Origin: Faecalibacterium sp. CAG:74
Lineage (GTDB): Bacteria > Bacillota > Clostridia > Christensenellales > Aristaeellaceae
Direction: 5' to 3'
Length of the DNA: 15,530 nt
Assembly (NCBI GenBank): GCA_000437595.1
Contig: FR899872.1
Span: 1 to 15,530, forward strand
Part shown: piece after piece, positions 1 through 7,537 of the stretch
Position numbering within the stretch: the first letter of the stretch is position 1
How the letters are laid out: each line of letters begins with the position of its first letter
Translations under genes and position numbers: made by a program
Notes under the pieces: model-generated
Database searches by the model: none
What the model saw: the letters and a program-made list of their open reading frames with translations, nothing else
What the model was told of the DNA's origin: nothing

Positions 1-16
1 CCCTGCCAGTAACTTT

Positions 17-34
17 GCGCGTCCGCAGACGCGC
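17..34 (+). repeat. Second-hairpin fragment of the two-hairpin intergenic repeat
   Basis: A perfect 7-bp stem, GCGCGTC/GACGCGC, closes a CGCA tetraloop. The same CGCA-loop hairpin forms the second half of the repeats at 3646-3720 and 10171-10245, with different stem bases that still pair. The 5' part of the element, with the GGGC...GCCC hairpin, is not recognisable before it; the window begins 16 bases upstream, so this copy is either truncated or diverged. Confidence 0.45.
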
Positions 35-72
35 CCCAAGCTGCTCTTCCCCCCAAGATTCCGTGAAGAACC

Positions 73-110
73 AAATAAAAAAACGCGCCGCCGGAGCGAC
101 GCGCTTTTTG
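73..110 (-). terminator. Rho-independent terminator of the M16 peptidase gene
   Basis: Read on the minus strand, an 8-bp GC-rich stem CGCGTCGC/GCGGCGCG (one T-G pair) with a TCCG loop is flanked by five A on the left and seven T on the right. It begins one base past the peptidase stop codon. The A-tract on the other side means it could also stop plus-strand transcription. Confidence 0.85.
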
Positions 111-3100
111 TTAGGGCTTGATGATGTTCTCGTAAGTGCCCGCGGGCATGGTGTTCAGCGCGGACTGGCTGCCGGCGGTGCTCATGCAGCCGTTATCCAG
201 CAGCGCCTGATACATCGGCGCGAACGCCATGATATCTTCTACCTTGAGCTGCTTCAGCTCGTGCATCCACTGCAGGCGGCGGAACGGGTCATCCCCGTTG
301 ACGACGTCGGTAATCACCGACAGCGCGCCGGTCAGCTCGCCCGAAGAGAGCGCGTAGTAGCTGTAAGAGGAGAGAATGTAGCCATCCAGCGTCTCCTGAT
401 CCAGTGACATTTGCAGCTGCTGGAGCAGCATCGGCACATAGTTGTAAACCGTAAAGGTCTGCGCCACGTTCGGGTCGCGGTAGCTGATGATGTACATGCC
501 GTCTTCATCCGCGCCGTGGAATACGCCGTACGCGCCGTACTGGTCGCGCAGGAGCGGATAAAGCAGACCATCGCTGACGAGGCTGCACATGGCGTCCATC
601 GCGCCGGAGTAGCCGCCTTCAACGCCCATCTGCTCAAAGGTGGCGTACACCAGGTTGAAGTTCACCGTGCTGTTGATGACGATGCCCTCGGCGCTTGCCG
701 GAACGGGCAGGTCATACGTCTGCGGCGCGACTTCCGCCATCGGCAGGGATGCGAGGAAGCTGTCTGCCGCCGCGCGGTTGTTCTCGATGGAGGCTGCGTT
801 GCCCGCAAAGCCGATCACCGCGTTCGCGCCGTTGTGCAGCAGCGCTTGAATGCGCTTCATCTTGGCGGCGAACGCCTCCGGGTCGCTCTCCAGCAGCGCC
901 TGTGCGTCGGACAGGAAGTGGTAGTAATCAACGCCCGTGGCGTAGGTGTAGAGGTTGAAGCCCACGTCCGACTGGGACACGGCGCGGTACAGCTGCGTCA
1001 TGTAGATTTCCTGCTCATAGGACTGCTTCATCGTCTGGCGGAACAGCGCGATGTTGGAGGCAATCAGCGCCGTGTCGGTGAACTCGCTCTCGAAAAGCAG
1101 CTCGTTGAGCAGCGCGTAGCTGGCAGACATATCGGCGTCCGTCGCCTTCCAGCTGGCGCGGATGTAGGGGCGGAAGCCCTGCGCGTCGTCCGTGTTCAGC
1201 ACCGCCAGCTTCACCACGCCGTCGTAGAGGTAGCGGCTCTGAAGCGCGTAAACATCCGCCGAGGAATGCTCCGTGGTGCCCAGCGAGCCAATCAGGTTGA
1301 GGTACAGGTTCAGCCAGTGGATGTCCTCCTGCGGAATCGCGGCGGCGTCCAGCAGGATGTACGTCTGCCCGATGCCGTCCACGTCCGCCGTCACGTCAAT
1401 GCGGCGGATGCCGCTTGCGTCGGTCACGTCGGTGTAGTCGTAGGTGCGGATTTCTTCGGGCAGGTTATCCACCGTGACCGCCTGAAGCTGCGCCACGAGT
1501 TCGGACGTATCCTCCATGCTGCCGCTGGCCAGCGCAGCGGTGTCCGCCACAAGCTGGTCGATTTCCTCGGCGGACATGGCGGCCTTGGTTTCCGCCAGCT
1601 TCGCCGCCAAATCGGCTTCAATTGCTTCCTGCTGCCCCGGCGCGGGAACGGTCGTCACGGTGATGACGCGCTGATTGTCCTCCGTCAGGTACTTCTTGGC
1701 AACTTCGGCGTACTTGCCTTCCGTCTGGTACTTCTCGAAGTTGTCCATGTTCGCGATTGTCTTTTCGTAGGCGTGCACATCGCCGGTGGTCGCCCAGCAG
1801 TAGGCGATGTTCTGCGCCATATTCACGCCGAGGTCGCTTTCTTCGGACATCAGCGCGGTTTCCATCGTCAGGGAAGAAGCGATTGCGTCCAGTATGTCCT
1901 GCGAAACGCCGTTTTCGGCAAATTCCAGCACGGAGGCGTAGATGCACTCGCGCAGCGTCTGCACGTCGCCCTCGTTCATGCCGGTGGCGACAAACACGAC
2001 CGCGGGTTCGGGGCCGGTCGTCTCCAGATAGACGCTGATGTCAGCGTTAGGCAGCGCATCCACCAGATTGCTCACCAGCGCGGAAGAGGAATCGCTCAGC
2101 AGCGTCGTGAGCAGATCCAGCACGTCCTGCTCTTCCTCAGTCGCGTTTTCGCAGATGAAGGTGATGTAGGTGACGGCAGCGTTCTCCGTCTCCGTGCCTT
2201 CGTAGACAGGGTACTGGCAGACCTTCTCCACGGGGGAGGTCACAGGGGTGTAATCAGGCGTGGAGAAATCAAACGCCTTCGCCTCGTAGGGGGAGAACGC
2301 CTCGTCCAGCAGCGCAAGGAAGGCGGCGGGGTCTTCAATCGCGCCGTAGACGGTCGTCAGAGAGTTCGACGGATGATAGTAGGCGGTGTGGTAATCCTTG
2401 ACTTCCTGCCACGTCATGGACGGAATCTCGGTCGGCTCGCCGCCCTGATTGTAGCCCATGTGGCTGCCGGGGAACGCCGCCTTCATCGCGTTGTAGGACG
2501 CGGAAGTCTCCAGCGAGGCAGCGCCCTGCATTTCGGAATACACCGTACCGCTGATGGTCAGGGGGCTGTCCACGCTTTCCAGCGAATAGCGCCACGCCTC
2601 GGAGCGGAACAGGGACTCGTCCTCATAAATCATGGGGTTGAAGCAGCTGTCAAGGTAAAAATCCGCATACTTGAGCAGCTGCGCTTCCGACAGGGACGCA
2701 ACGGGGTAAGTCGTCATGACCTGATACGTCGCGGCGTTCATGTAGGTGTTGTAGGTCTGGTAAATGAGGTTGAAGAACAGGCTTGCCGACGGGTACTTCT
2801 TCGAGCCGTCCAGTGTGGAGTGCTCAAAGACGTGCGGGATGCCCTTGTCGTCGCTAAGCGGGGTGACGAACGAAATGTCGAACGCGCGGTTCGTGTCCTC
2901 GTTGATGAGGAAGAACACCGTCGCGCCGGTTTTTTGATGGCGCAGGACGGTCGTCTTTGCGTTCAGCAGTGCGAACTCGCCGTTCTCCACCACTTCAAAG
3001 CCGTGGATGACAGCACCGACCGCCATCTCGGTGGACGGCGCATCCGCCGATTCCGCCAAAGCTGCGGGCGCAAGGCTCAGCAGCATCGCCATGCAGACCA

Positions 3101-3137
3101 TCAGCGACAGCAGCGAGCGCAGGAGACGCTTACTCAT
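111..3137 (-). CDS. Secreted M16C zinc metallopeptidase (presequence-protease/insulinase type)
   Basis: The 1008-residue product starts with a Sec signal peptide: basic MSKR, then a hydrophobic stretch ending near A28 (AALA|ES), with no lipobox cysteine. The inverted zinc motif HxxEH is at H102-E105-H106 (GIPHVFEHSTLDG), with the third ligand likely E202 in VYSEMQG. The stretch around residues 130-148 (YMNAATYQVMTTYPVAS) matches the N-terminal catalytic half of M16C enzymes such as PreP. Length fits the two-half architecture of that family, which degrades unstructured peptides up to a few dozen residues inside a closed chamber. The signal peptide puts it outside the membrane, so it probably digests extracellular peptides. 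The ATG at 3137 is preferred over one 10 codons upstream because AAAGGAGGG lies just before it. The gene is monocistronic, with its own promoter (3189-3217) and terminator. The peptide substrate is unknown. Confidence 0.9.
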   Translation of the reverse strand: MSKRLLRSLLSLMVCMAMLLSLAPAALAESADAPSTEMAVGAVIHGFEVVENGEFALLNAKTTVLRHQKTGATVFFLINEDTNRAFDISFVTPLSDDKGIPHVFEHSTLDGSKKYPSASLFFNLIYQTYNTYMNAATYQVMTTYPVASLSEAQLLKYADFYLDSCFNPMIYEDESLFRSEAWRYSLESVDSPLTISGTVYSEMQGAASLETSASYNAMKAAFPGSHMGYNQGGEPTEIPSMTWQEVKDYHTAYYHPSNSLTTVYGAIEDPAAFLALLDEAFSPYEAKAFDFSTPDYTPVTSPVEKVCQYPVYEGTETENAAVTYITFICENATEEEQDVLDLLTTLLSDSSSALVSNLVDALPNADISVYLETTGPEPAVVFVATGMNEGDVQTLRECIYASVLEFAENGVSQDILDAIASSLTMETALMSEESDLGVNMAQNIAYCWATTGDVHAYEKTIANMDNFEKYQTEGKYAEVAKKYLTEDNQRVITVTTVPAPGQQEAIEADLAAKLAETKAAMSAEEIDQLVADTAALASGSMEDTSELVAQLQAVTVDNLPEEIRTYDYTDVTDASGIRRIDVTADVDGIGQTYILLDAAAIPQEDIHWLNLYLNLIGSLGTTEHSSADVYALQSRYLYDGVVKLAVLNTDDAQGFRPYIRASWKATDADMSASYALLNELLFESEFTDTALIASNIALFRQTMKQSYEQEIYMTQLYRAVSQSDVGFNLYTYATGVDYYHFLSDAQALLESDPEAFAAKMKRIQALLHNGANAVIGFAGNAASIENNRAAADSFLASLPMAEVAPQTYDLPVPASAEGIVINSTVNFNLVYATFEQMGVEGGYSGAMDAMCSLVSDGLLYPLLRDQYGAYGVFHGADEDGMYIISYRDPNVAQTFTVYNYVPMLLQQLQMSLDQETLDGYILSSYSYYALSSGELTGALSVITDVVNGDDPFRRLQWMHELKQLKVEDIMAFAPMYQALLDNGCMSTAGSQSALNTMPAGTYENIIKP

Positions 3138-3188
3138 GTGTTTTTCCCTCCTTTTTCTGCCCACCAAAACAGGAGCAGCATCATTTTC

Positions 3189-3217
3189 ATGATACCACTC
3201 CGGGAGAGGATTGTCAA
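3189..3217 (-). promoter_or_regulatory. Sigma-A type promoter of the M16 peptidase gene
   Basis: On the minus strand there is a consensus -35 TTGACA (3212-3217), a 17-bp spacer and a -10 TATCAT (3189-3194). Transcription would start near 3182, giving a leader of about 45 bases with the AAAGGAGGG ribosome binding site at its end. It lies in the gap between the Dabb gene and the peptidase. Confidence 0.85.
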
Positions 3218-3275
3218 GTCAATTTTTGCCGTATGCGTGGAAATGCACGGAAAAAACATCCGGAATCAGCAGAAA

Positions 3276-3560
3276 TCACTCGTAATCGAAAATCGCCTTC
3301 TGCTGGATGCGCGCGCCGAACGTCTCTTTCCAGCGGTGATGCGGTTCGCTTGCGTCATAGGCGGGCAGCATGTCGGGCGTCATGGTCAGCTCAATCAGCA
3401 AATCATAGCGGTTCGGGCGGTTGATGACGTTGCGGCGGATGGTCAGCGCGGTCGCCACGCCGTCCGCCACCGCCTGCGCGAAAATCGCCTCCGCCTCTTT
3501 TGCCAATGCGTCCTTGTCGCCCGCGTCGGGCGTCCACTTGACCAAAATGCAATGCTGCAT
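3276..3560 (-). CDS. Dabb (stress-responsive A/B barrel) domain protein
   Basis: The 94-residue product is a single Dabb domain. It begins with MQHCILVKW, carries the typical central segment RRNVINRPNRYDLLIELTM (around residues 42-60), and ends with a helix and a last strand KAIFDYE. Family members are small dimeric ferredoxin-like barrels; some have enzymatic or stress roles, but most bacterial copies have no assigned reaction. No signal peptide is visible, so it is probably cytosolic. AAGGAGGA sits 7 bases before the ATG. It lies 138 bp upstream of the peptidase gene, which has its own promoter, so the two are not necessarily co-regulated. The family call is firm, the role unknown. Confidence 0.85.
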   Translation of the reverse strand: MQHCILVKWTPDAGDKDALAKEAEAIFAQAVADGVATALTIRRNVINRPNRYDLLIELTMTPDMLPAYDASEPHHRWKETFGARIQQKAIFDYE

Positions 3561-3645
3561 GGGGGATTCCTCCTTGCGAAAAACTTCCTATTTATATGGG
3601 CGGATACTGATGAGGTCGGTTCTGCTCCAATGCCCCCAAAGTAGG

Positions 3646-3720
3646 GGAGTGCGCACCCGAAGGGGTCAAGGGGGCGAGCGGAAAGCCCCCTTGTCGCATC
3701 CGCAGACGCGAAATCCTTGC
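3646..3720 (+). repeat. Two-hairpin intergenic repeat, copy A
   Basis: Shares with 10171-10245 the order GGGAGTG, CCGAAGG, a 9-bp hairpin, a 7-bp hairpin with CGCA loop, then TCCTT. Here hairpin 1 is CAAGGGGGC/GCCCCCTTG around loop GAGCGGAAA (3667-3693), and hairpin 2 is TCGCATC/GACGCGA around CGCA (3694-3711, one A-C mismatch). It sits between the Dabb gene and the 3752-4417 gene. No U-tract follows either hairpin, so it is not a canonical terminator. Function unknown. Confidence 0.75.
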
Positions 3721-3751
3721 GACGAATTGCAATCCTCCGCAAAAAATCAGA

Positions 3752-4417
3752 TTACGAAGCGGCTTCCTCCGAAGCCTCCGCCGGCGGCTCATTGAGCATA
3801 TCGCGAATGAAGTAATCAAAGAACGCCTGAACATTTTCTTCGTTACCGTTGGCGCGGAAAATGCACGCGTAGTACGAATCCGCAGTCGGATACAGGAACG
3901 TGTCCAGATACGGCAAATCCGCACACGGGATGCCGAACAGGTGCTTTTCGCCCGTGTCGCTGTCCGTGCGCCAGCCGCGGCTTAGGCTGATGCTGCGCGA
4001 TTCCAGCTCGCTCACCAGCTCCGGCATGGTTTCCTCCAGCGCCACAAACACCCCTTGCTGGGCATACGTCTGAAAGAGATCCTTCGGCAGCAGGTAAATG
4101 TCGCACTCGCGCGCCGTCATGCGGGTCATCAGCACCGATGAACCCCAGGTCTCGTCACTCATGATGAACTGCGTGTTCATTTCCTCCATGTCGGGCAGGA
4201 GCAGCTGACGCACGTCCTCCATGTAGGCGTCCAGCGCCGTCTGATTGCCCGCGCCGTATACGCCGACAATGACCTTCTTTTCTTCCGGCGGGCGGTAGCG
4301 CGTGGTTGTGAAGAGGATGCTCCAGAAAAAGATGACCAATACCATCATCAGGACATACTTCCACCATGAATACGTCAGATGGTTTTGCAGGCGCTCGTGC
4401 GTCACGGGTGTTTTCAC
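3752..4417 (-). CDS. Membrane-anchored extracytoplasmic protein of unknown function
   Basis: The 221-residue product has a short basic cytosolic N-terminus, one transmembrane helix at about residues 18-37 (WWKYVLMMVLVIFFWSILF) and a large outer domain. The outer domain has an alternating strand/helix layout (KVIVGVYGAG, then a helix with YMEDVRQLLLPDMEEM, then CDIYLLPKDLFQTYAQQGVFVALEE). Its PKDLFQTYAQQGVFVALEE-like segment recalls extracellular solute-binding proteins of ABC transporters. That is a resemblance only: no transporter genes are adjacent and the chain is too short for a full binding protein. It starts with GTG at 4417, with AAGGA nine bases upstream. The tail is acidic and Ala-rich (PPAEASEEAAS). 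It is probably a lineage-specific family. Confidence 0.75.
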   Translation of the reverse strand: MKTPVTHERLQNHLTYSWWKYVLMMVLVIFFWSILFTTTRYRPPEEKKVIVGVYGAGNQTALDAYMEDVRQLLLPDMEEMNTQFIMSDETWGSSVLMTRMTARECDIYLLPKDLFQTYAQQGVFVALEETMPELVSELESRSISLSRGWRTDSDTGEKHLFGIPCADLPYLDTFLYPTADSYYACIFRANGNEENVQAFFDYFIRDMLNEPPAEASEEAAS

Positions 4418-4451
4418 GGGTTGTGTTCCTTCTTTCGGGGGATTTAGGGGG

Positions 4452-4460
4452 ATGATAGCA
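4452..4460 (-). promoter_or_regulatory. Possible extended -10 promoter of the 3752-4417 gene
   Basis: Minus-strand TGCTATCAT (TGn plus TATCAT) lies 35 bases before the GTG start, in the 69-bp gap after the Nudix gene. No good -35 hexamer is present at 16-18 bp spacing, so the call rests on the extended -10 motif alone. Confidence 0.45.
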
Positions 4461-4486
4461 CACGGATGTGAAGCCTATATGAAGTA

Positions 4487-4945
4487 TTAGCGGTAAACCG
4501 CCGTCCAGCCGTCGCCGTCGGGCGCGTAGAACATGCTGGTCACGTCGGGATTTTCGTACACGGGCAGGAAGTCCAGCAGCGATTTCCCACGCGGATGGGC
4601 GGCGATTTCCGCCCGCGTCATCCAGCGGTTTTCGCCCTCGGCGGAGGAAGTCAGCGTGCCTGTGTACGCCGCCGCTTCGTAGCACAGCACCAGCGCGCGG
4701 GTCTGCCCGCCGTGCTTCATCCACTCCTTGATGCCGACGAGCCGGGGCGAAACGACAGTCAGCCCGGTTTCCTCCTGCATTTCGCGGACGACGGCATCCG
4801 CACACGTTTCGCCGATTTCGACGTGCCCGCCGGGAAAGCAGAGCACCGGCCACGATGGGTCGGTGCGGTCTTGCACGAGCATACGGTTCGCATCGTCGCG
4901 CAGGAGGCAGACGTTCATGAGTTCAATGGGGGCAGGGGTGTGCAT
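4487..4945 (-). CDS. Nudix hydrolase, MutT-like (probable 8-oxo-dGTP diphosphatase)
   Basis: The 152-residue cytosolic enzyme has a complete Nudix box, GX5EX7REUXEEXGU, in the segment GGHVEIGET...REMQEETGL (about residues 38-61), which binds divalent metal and hydrolyses nucleoside diphosphate-X bonds. The preceding strands (MNVCLLRDDANRMLVQDR, WPVLCFPGGH) and the following PRLVGIKEWM match Firmicutes MutT/MutX-type proteins annotated as sanitising 8-oxo-dGTP. Substrate is inferred from that resemblance only. The ATG at 4945 is chosen because AAAGGAGGT lies seven bases upstream; the frame stays open further up but overlaps the previous gene. It is the last gene of the minus-strand run, 25 bp after the DUF1829 gene. 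Its base composition is GC-rich like the older operon genes, unlike the two genes before it. Confidence 0.88.
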   Translation of the reverse strand: MHTPAPIELMNVCLLRDDANRMLVQDRTDPSWPVLCFPGGHVEIGETCADAVVREMQEETGLTVVSPRLVGIKEWMKHGGQTRALVLCYEAAAYTGTLTSSAEGENRWMTRAEIAAHPRGKSLLDFLPVYENPDVTSMFYAPDGDGWTAVYR

Positions 4946-4970
4946 GGGGAAAACCTCCTTTGTGTGCGCA

Positions 4971-5738
4971 TCAGGATGCCAGTTCGGGGATGTACGCTTC
5001 GCGCTCTTTCCAATGCACCGCAACCAGCTCATAGCTCTTAATAGCGGCGACGATTTCAGGGTTCACCGCTTTTTTCGCGTCGTTCAGGATGATGTAGCCC
5101 CGGCTGTGCGTCGAGCGCGTTTTCATGACATCGTTCCACGCGAAAATCGCAGCTTGCACATTCTGCTTCGACGGGGCATTCAGCGTTGTGACGATGCGTT
5201 CAGGCATCTTCTTAGACGCGGGAATCACAAAATCGAAGCGGTGCGAAAGCCCGGACTGCCCCATCATCATGATGGACGGCGTGTTGCGAATGTCGTATTG
5301 GCTGAAAAAAGAGTCGACTTCCTCAAAAAACAGACTTTTCACTCTGGATGATGATGTAAGAAACATGTCGCTGATTTTCAGCATCGCTTGAATCATCATG
5401 TGCTGCTTGCAGGCAATGTCGGCTTCGGTCGCTTCGGCGGTGATTTCACCGTTTTTGATAGAAACGCCCAGCGATTCCGCGATTTGCTGGATGAAAGCCT
5501 TGCGCTTCTTCGACTTCACGTCGCAGCCGCACATTTCGAGGTCGCTCAGCGTGTAGCCATCGTCTGTCAGGGAGAAGCCGTTTGGCGAGCGACTCACATA
5601 GAACTGAATTTTGTCGTTGTGGGAATCCACAAACGGGGTGGTGATTTCCTCAAAATCCCCAATGGTTTTCTGAGAGGATTTCGAGCGAATCCATGAAAGA
5701 TAGTTCTCGATAAAATCAAAGGAAACTGAGCTGCTCAT
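4971..5738 (-). CDS. DUF1828/DUF1829 domain protein
   Basis: The 255-residue product has an N-terminal DUF1828-type region carrying the diagnostic stretch SLTDDGYTLSDLEMCG (about residues 56-71) and a C-terminal DUF1829-type region (about 150-250; HRFDFVIP, QAAIFAWNDV, YIILNDAKKAV). No catalytic motif, signal peptide or membrane segment is evident; the protein should be cytosolic. Biochemical function is unknown. Such proteins are scattered among bacteria and often sit on accessory DNA. It starts 4 bp after the stop of the DUF6978-like gene, with GGAG inside that gene's last codons, so the two are probably translationally coupled and work together. GC is clearly lower than in neighbours (about 42% in a sampled 60-base line), suggesting transfer. 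The domain call is from memory of the motif. Confidence 0.75.
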   Translation of the reverse strand: MSSSVSFDFIENYLSWIRSKSSQKTIGDFEEITTPFVDSHNDKIQFYVSRSPNGFSLTDDGYTLSDLEMCGCDVKSKKRKAFIQQIAESLGVSIKNGEITAEATEADIACKQHMMIQAMLKISDMFLTSSSRVKSLFFEEVDSFFSQYDIRNTPSIMMMGQSGLSHRFDFVIPASKKMPERIVTTLNAPSKQNVQAAIFAWNDVMKTRSTHSRGYIILNDAKKAVNPEIVAAIKSYELVAVHWKEREAYIPELAS

Positions 5739-5742
5739 ACAC

Positions 5743-6204
5743 TCACTCCATTTCCGTTTGCTCGCATATCTCTATGCTTGCAATGTTGTGGACATGGCAG
5801 TATTGCAGAAATGTCCTGAAAGTTTCCACTCTGTCCTCGACATTTCCGAATACGGCAGGAATTTCCGCTGCCCAAGCATCCCACTTTCCGCTATCTTTGG
5901 TTTGGAAGTGGATGTGCGGGCATGGAACAACTGTCCCGTCAGGATTAACATGGTCAGCACCTACTGCATCAATTCGTAAAAGTCCTTTGTCTTTGCCATA
6001 GAGCAGCAATAAAGTAAACTTGTCTTTTACAATTCTGCCAGTACGGTTTGCGACAACGGTAAAACGATCTTTATCGGAAAACACAGAGGCTAATTCAAGT
6101 TTTACCTGCTGTCCGCTTTGGGGCAAAAAGAATTTCCTGCTTTGCAAGATTTTTTTCAGAACCTGAATCAAATCCTGTGCTTCTGCCAGCGTCAAATCAG
6201 CCAT
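5743..6204 (-). CDS. DUF6978-like protein, partner of the DUF1829 gene
   Basis: The 153-residue cytosolic product has a helical N-terminus (MADLTLAEAQDLIQVLKKIL), a beta-rich centre and the segment LLRIDAVGADHVNPDGTVVPCPHIHF (about residues 85-110). That segment resembles the DUF6978 signature, in which HxNPDG is followed by PCPHxH. The closely spaced His/Cys residues could bind metal, but no reaction is known. The ATG at 6204 has AAGGATG eight bases upstream; the open frame further up lies antisense-free inside mnmM and has no binding site. It sits 20 bp after mnmM and 4 bp before the DUF1829 gene. Sampled GC is 40-42%, far below the flanking operon genes, so this gene and its partner look like one acquired cassette. 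The family assignment is moderately confident. Confidence 0.65.
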   Translation of the reverse strand: MADLTLAEAQDLIQVLKKILQSRKFFLPQSGQQVKLELASVFSDKDRFTVVANRTGRIVKDKFTLLLLYGKDKGLLRIDAVGADHVNPDGTVVPCPHIHFQTKDSGKWDAWAAEIPAVFGNVEDRVETFRTFLQYCHVHNIASIEICEQTEME

Positions 6205-6224
6205 GTCATCACATCCTTGTGTAT

Positions 6225-6791
6225 TTACTGCCTCTGCACCACAAAGCACTCCGGCGCGCCCGCCCCGGCGTTCAAAAACCGGTGGTGCAGCACGTTGTAC
6301 TCCTGCGGGCGCAGCGCCGACAGGTACGCCATCAGCGCGGCGCGTTCCTCGTCGCCCGCGGCGTGACCCGGATAGGCGCAAATGGTGCAGACGCCGCCTT
6401 TCACCAAGAGCGACAGCGCTGCCGAAATCGCCGCGCGCGTCGTCTCCCAGTGCGTCGTGATGCGCTTGTCGCCGCCCGGCAGCCAGCCAAGATTGAATGT
6501 CGCGGTGCGAATCGGCACGGTCACCCGCTCCGATAGATGCTCGTGCCCTTCGGCGTAGAGTGTGCAGCGGGACAGCATCCCCGCATCCGCCAGACGCTCG
6601 CGCGTGCGTTCCACCGCGTCGGGCTGAATGTCGAAGCCGATGACGCGCCCCGTTTCGCCCACCAGTTCGCAGAGTATCAGCGTGTCATGCCCGTTGCCCA
6701 GCGTCGCGTCCACCACCGTGTCACCCGGCTGAACCACTTGCCGCAGCACATCGGCGGCAATCCAGCGGGCGCTGCGAAGCTCGTAGCTCAT
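6225..6791 (-). CDS. mnmM: tRNA (mnm5s2U34) methyltransferase MnmM (YtqB family)
   Basis: The 188-residue class I SAM-dependent methyltransferase has motif I VVDATLGNGHDT at about residues 26-37, the acidic ribose-binding loop IGFDIQPDA at 51-59, and the family hallmark FNLGWLPGGDK. The ending LHHRFLN is also typical of the YtqB family (Pfam rRNA_methylase, PF06962). B. subtilis YtqB has been shown to add the terminal methyl group of mnm5s2U in the wobble position of tRNA, hence MnmM; applying that here is inference by family. AAAGGAGC precedes the ATG at 6791 by seven bases; the open frame upstream overlaps the pseudouridine synthase. The start is 2 bp from the stop of that gene, so the two RNA-modification genes are probably coupled. 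Confidence 0.87.
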   Translation of the reverse strand: MSYELRSARWIAADVLRQVVQPGDTVVDATLGNGHDTLILCELVGETGRVIGFDIQPDAVERTRERLADAGMLSRCTLYAEGHEHLSERVTVPIRTATFNLGWLPGGDKRITTHWETTRAAISAALSLLVKGGVCTICAYPGHAAGDEERAALMAYLSALRPQEYNVLHHRFLNAGAGAPECFVVQRQ

Positions 6792-6793
6792 GC

Positions 6794-7507
6794 TCACAGC
6801 TCCTTTAATTTGCGTACTTCCACGTCCGTCAGGCGGCGCCACTGGCCGCGCGGCAGGTCGTGCAGCTTAATCGTCGCAAAGCCGACGCGCTTGAGGGCGA
6901 CGACCTCGTGCCCAATCGCACTGAACATGCGGCGCACCTGCCGATTGCGCCCCTCGTGAATCGTCACCAGCAGCACGGACGCGAACGTCTCGTAGCGCAC
7001 AAGGTGCACGTCCGCCGGGGAGGTCATGCGGTCGTCGTCGAGCCGGACACCCGCGCGCAGACGGCGGATTTCCTCGTCCGTCACGCGGTTGGACACCTTC
7101 ACCAGGTACTCCTTGCTCACCTCGCGGCTGGGGTGGAGGAGATTGTTCATCAGGTCGCCGTCGTTGGTCAGCAGCAGCAGCCCCTCGCTGTCGTAGTCCA
7201 GCCGCCCGACAGGGTACAGGCGCACCGGGTAATCGCGGAACTTGTCCATCACCGTCGGGCGGCCTTCGGGGTCGGCGACGGTCGTCACCTCGCCCATCGG
7301 CTTGTTGTACGCCAGATAGTGCTTTTCTTCCTGAATTTTGCAAACCTTGCCATCCACCGTCACCACGTCGGCGGATTCATCCACCTGCACGCCCATTTCG
7401 GTGATAACCTTCCCGTTTACTGCCACATGCCCATCGGCAATCAGCTTTTCGGAGTTGCGGCGCGACGCCACGCCGGAGAGGGCAAGAAACTTCTGGAGAC
7501 GCATCAT
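6794..7507 (-). CDS. rluB: rRNA pseudouridine synthase, RsuA/RluB family
   Basis: The 237-residue product has an N-terminal S4 RNA-binding domain (about residues 2-60; RLQKFLALSGVASRRNSEKLI) followed by a pseudouridine synthase domain. The catalytic motif GRLDYDSEGLLLLTNDG contains the nucleophile D104, and EGRNRQVRRMFSAIGHEVVALKRVGF is the usual C-terminal signature. Members isomerise specific uridines of 16S or 23S rRNA. In Firmicutes the common single copy is called RluB (23S U2605 in E. coli numbering), but RsuA or RluF-like specificity cannot be excluded from sequence. Two ATG codons are adjacent; AAAGGTG lies 11 bases before the first, which is therefore preferred. It follows the HAD gene by 30 bp and precedes mnmM by 2 bp. 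Confidence 0.85.
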   Translation of the reverse strand: MMRLQKFLALSGVASRRNSEKLIADGHVAVNGKVITEMGVQVDESADVVTVDGKVCKIQEEKHYLAYNKPMGEVTTVADPEGRPTVMDKFRDYPVRLYPVGRLDYDSEGLLLLTNDGDLMNNLLHPSREVSKEYLVKVSNRVTDEEIRRLRAGVRLDDDRMTSPADVHLVRYETFASVLLVTIHEGRNRQVRRMFSAIGHEVVALKRVGFATIKLHDLPRGQWRRLTDVEVRKLKEL

Positions 7508-7537
7508 AATGTGTAATTCACCTTTCTGTTTATCATG

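Noticed and set aside
411..3644. A very long plus-strand open frame opposite the M16 peptidase
   Set aside because: It is Arg/Val/His-rich with no domain, no plausible binding site, and is explained by GC-rich third positions antisense to a clear peptidase gene.
3667..3711. Repeat hairpins of copy A as a terminator for the 3752-4417 gene
   Set aside because: Neither strand has a T-tract after the stems.
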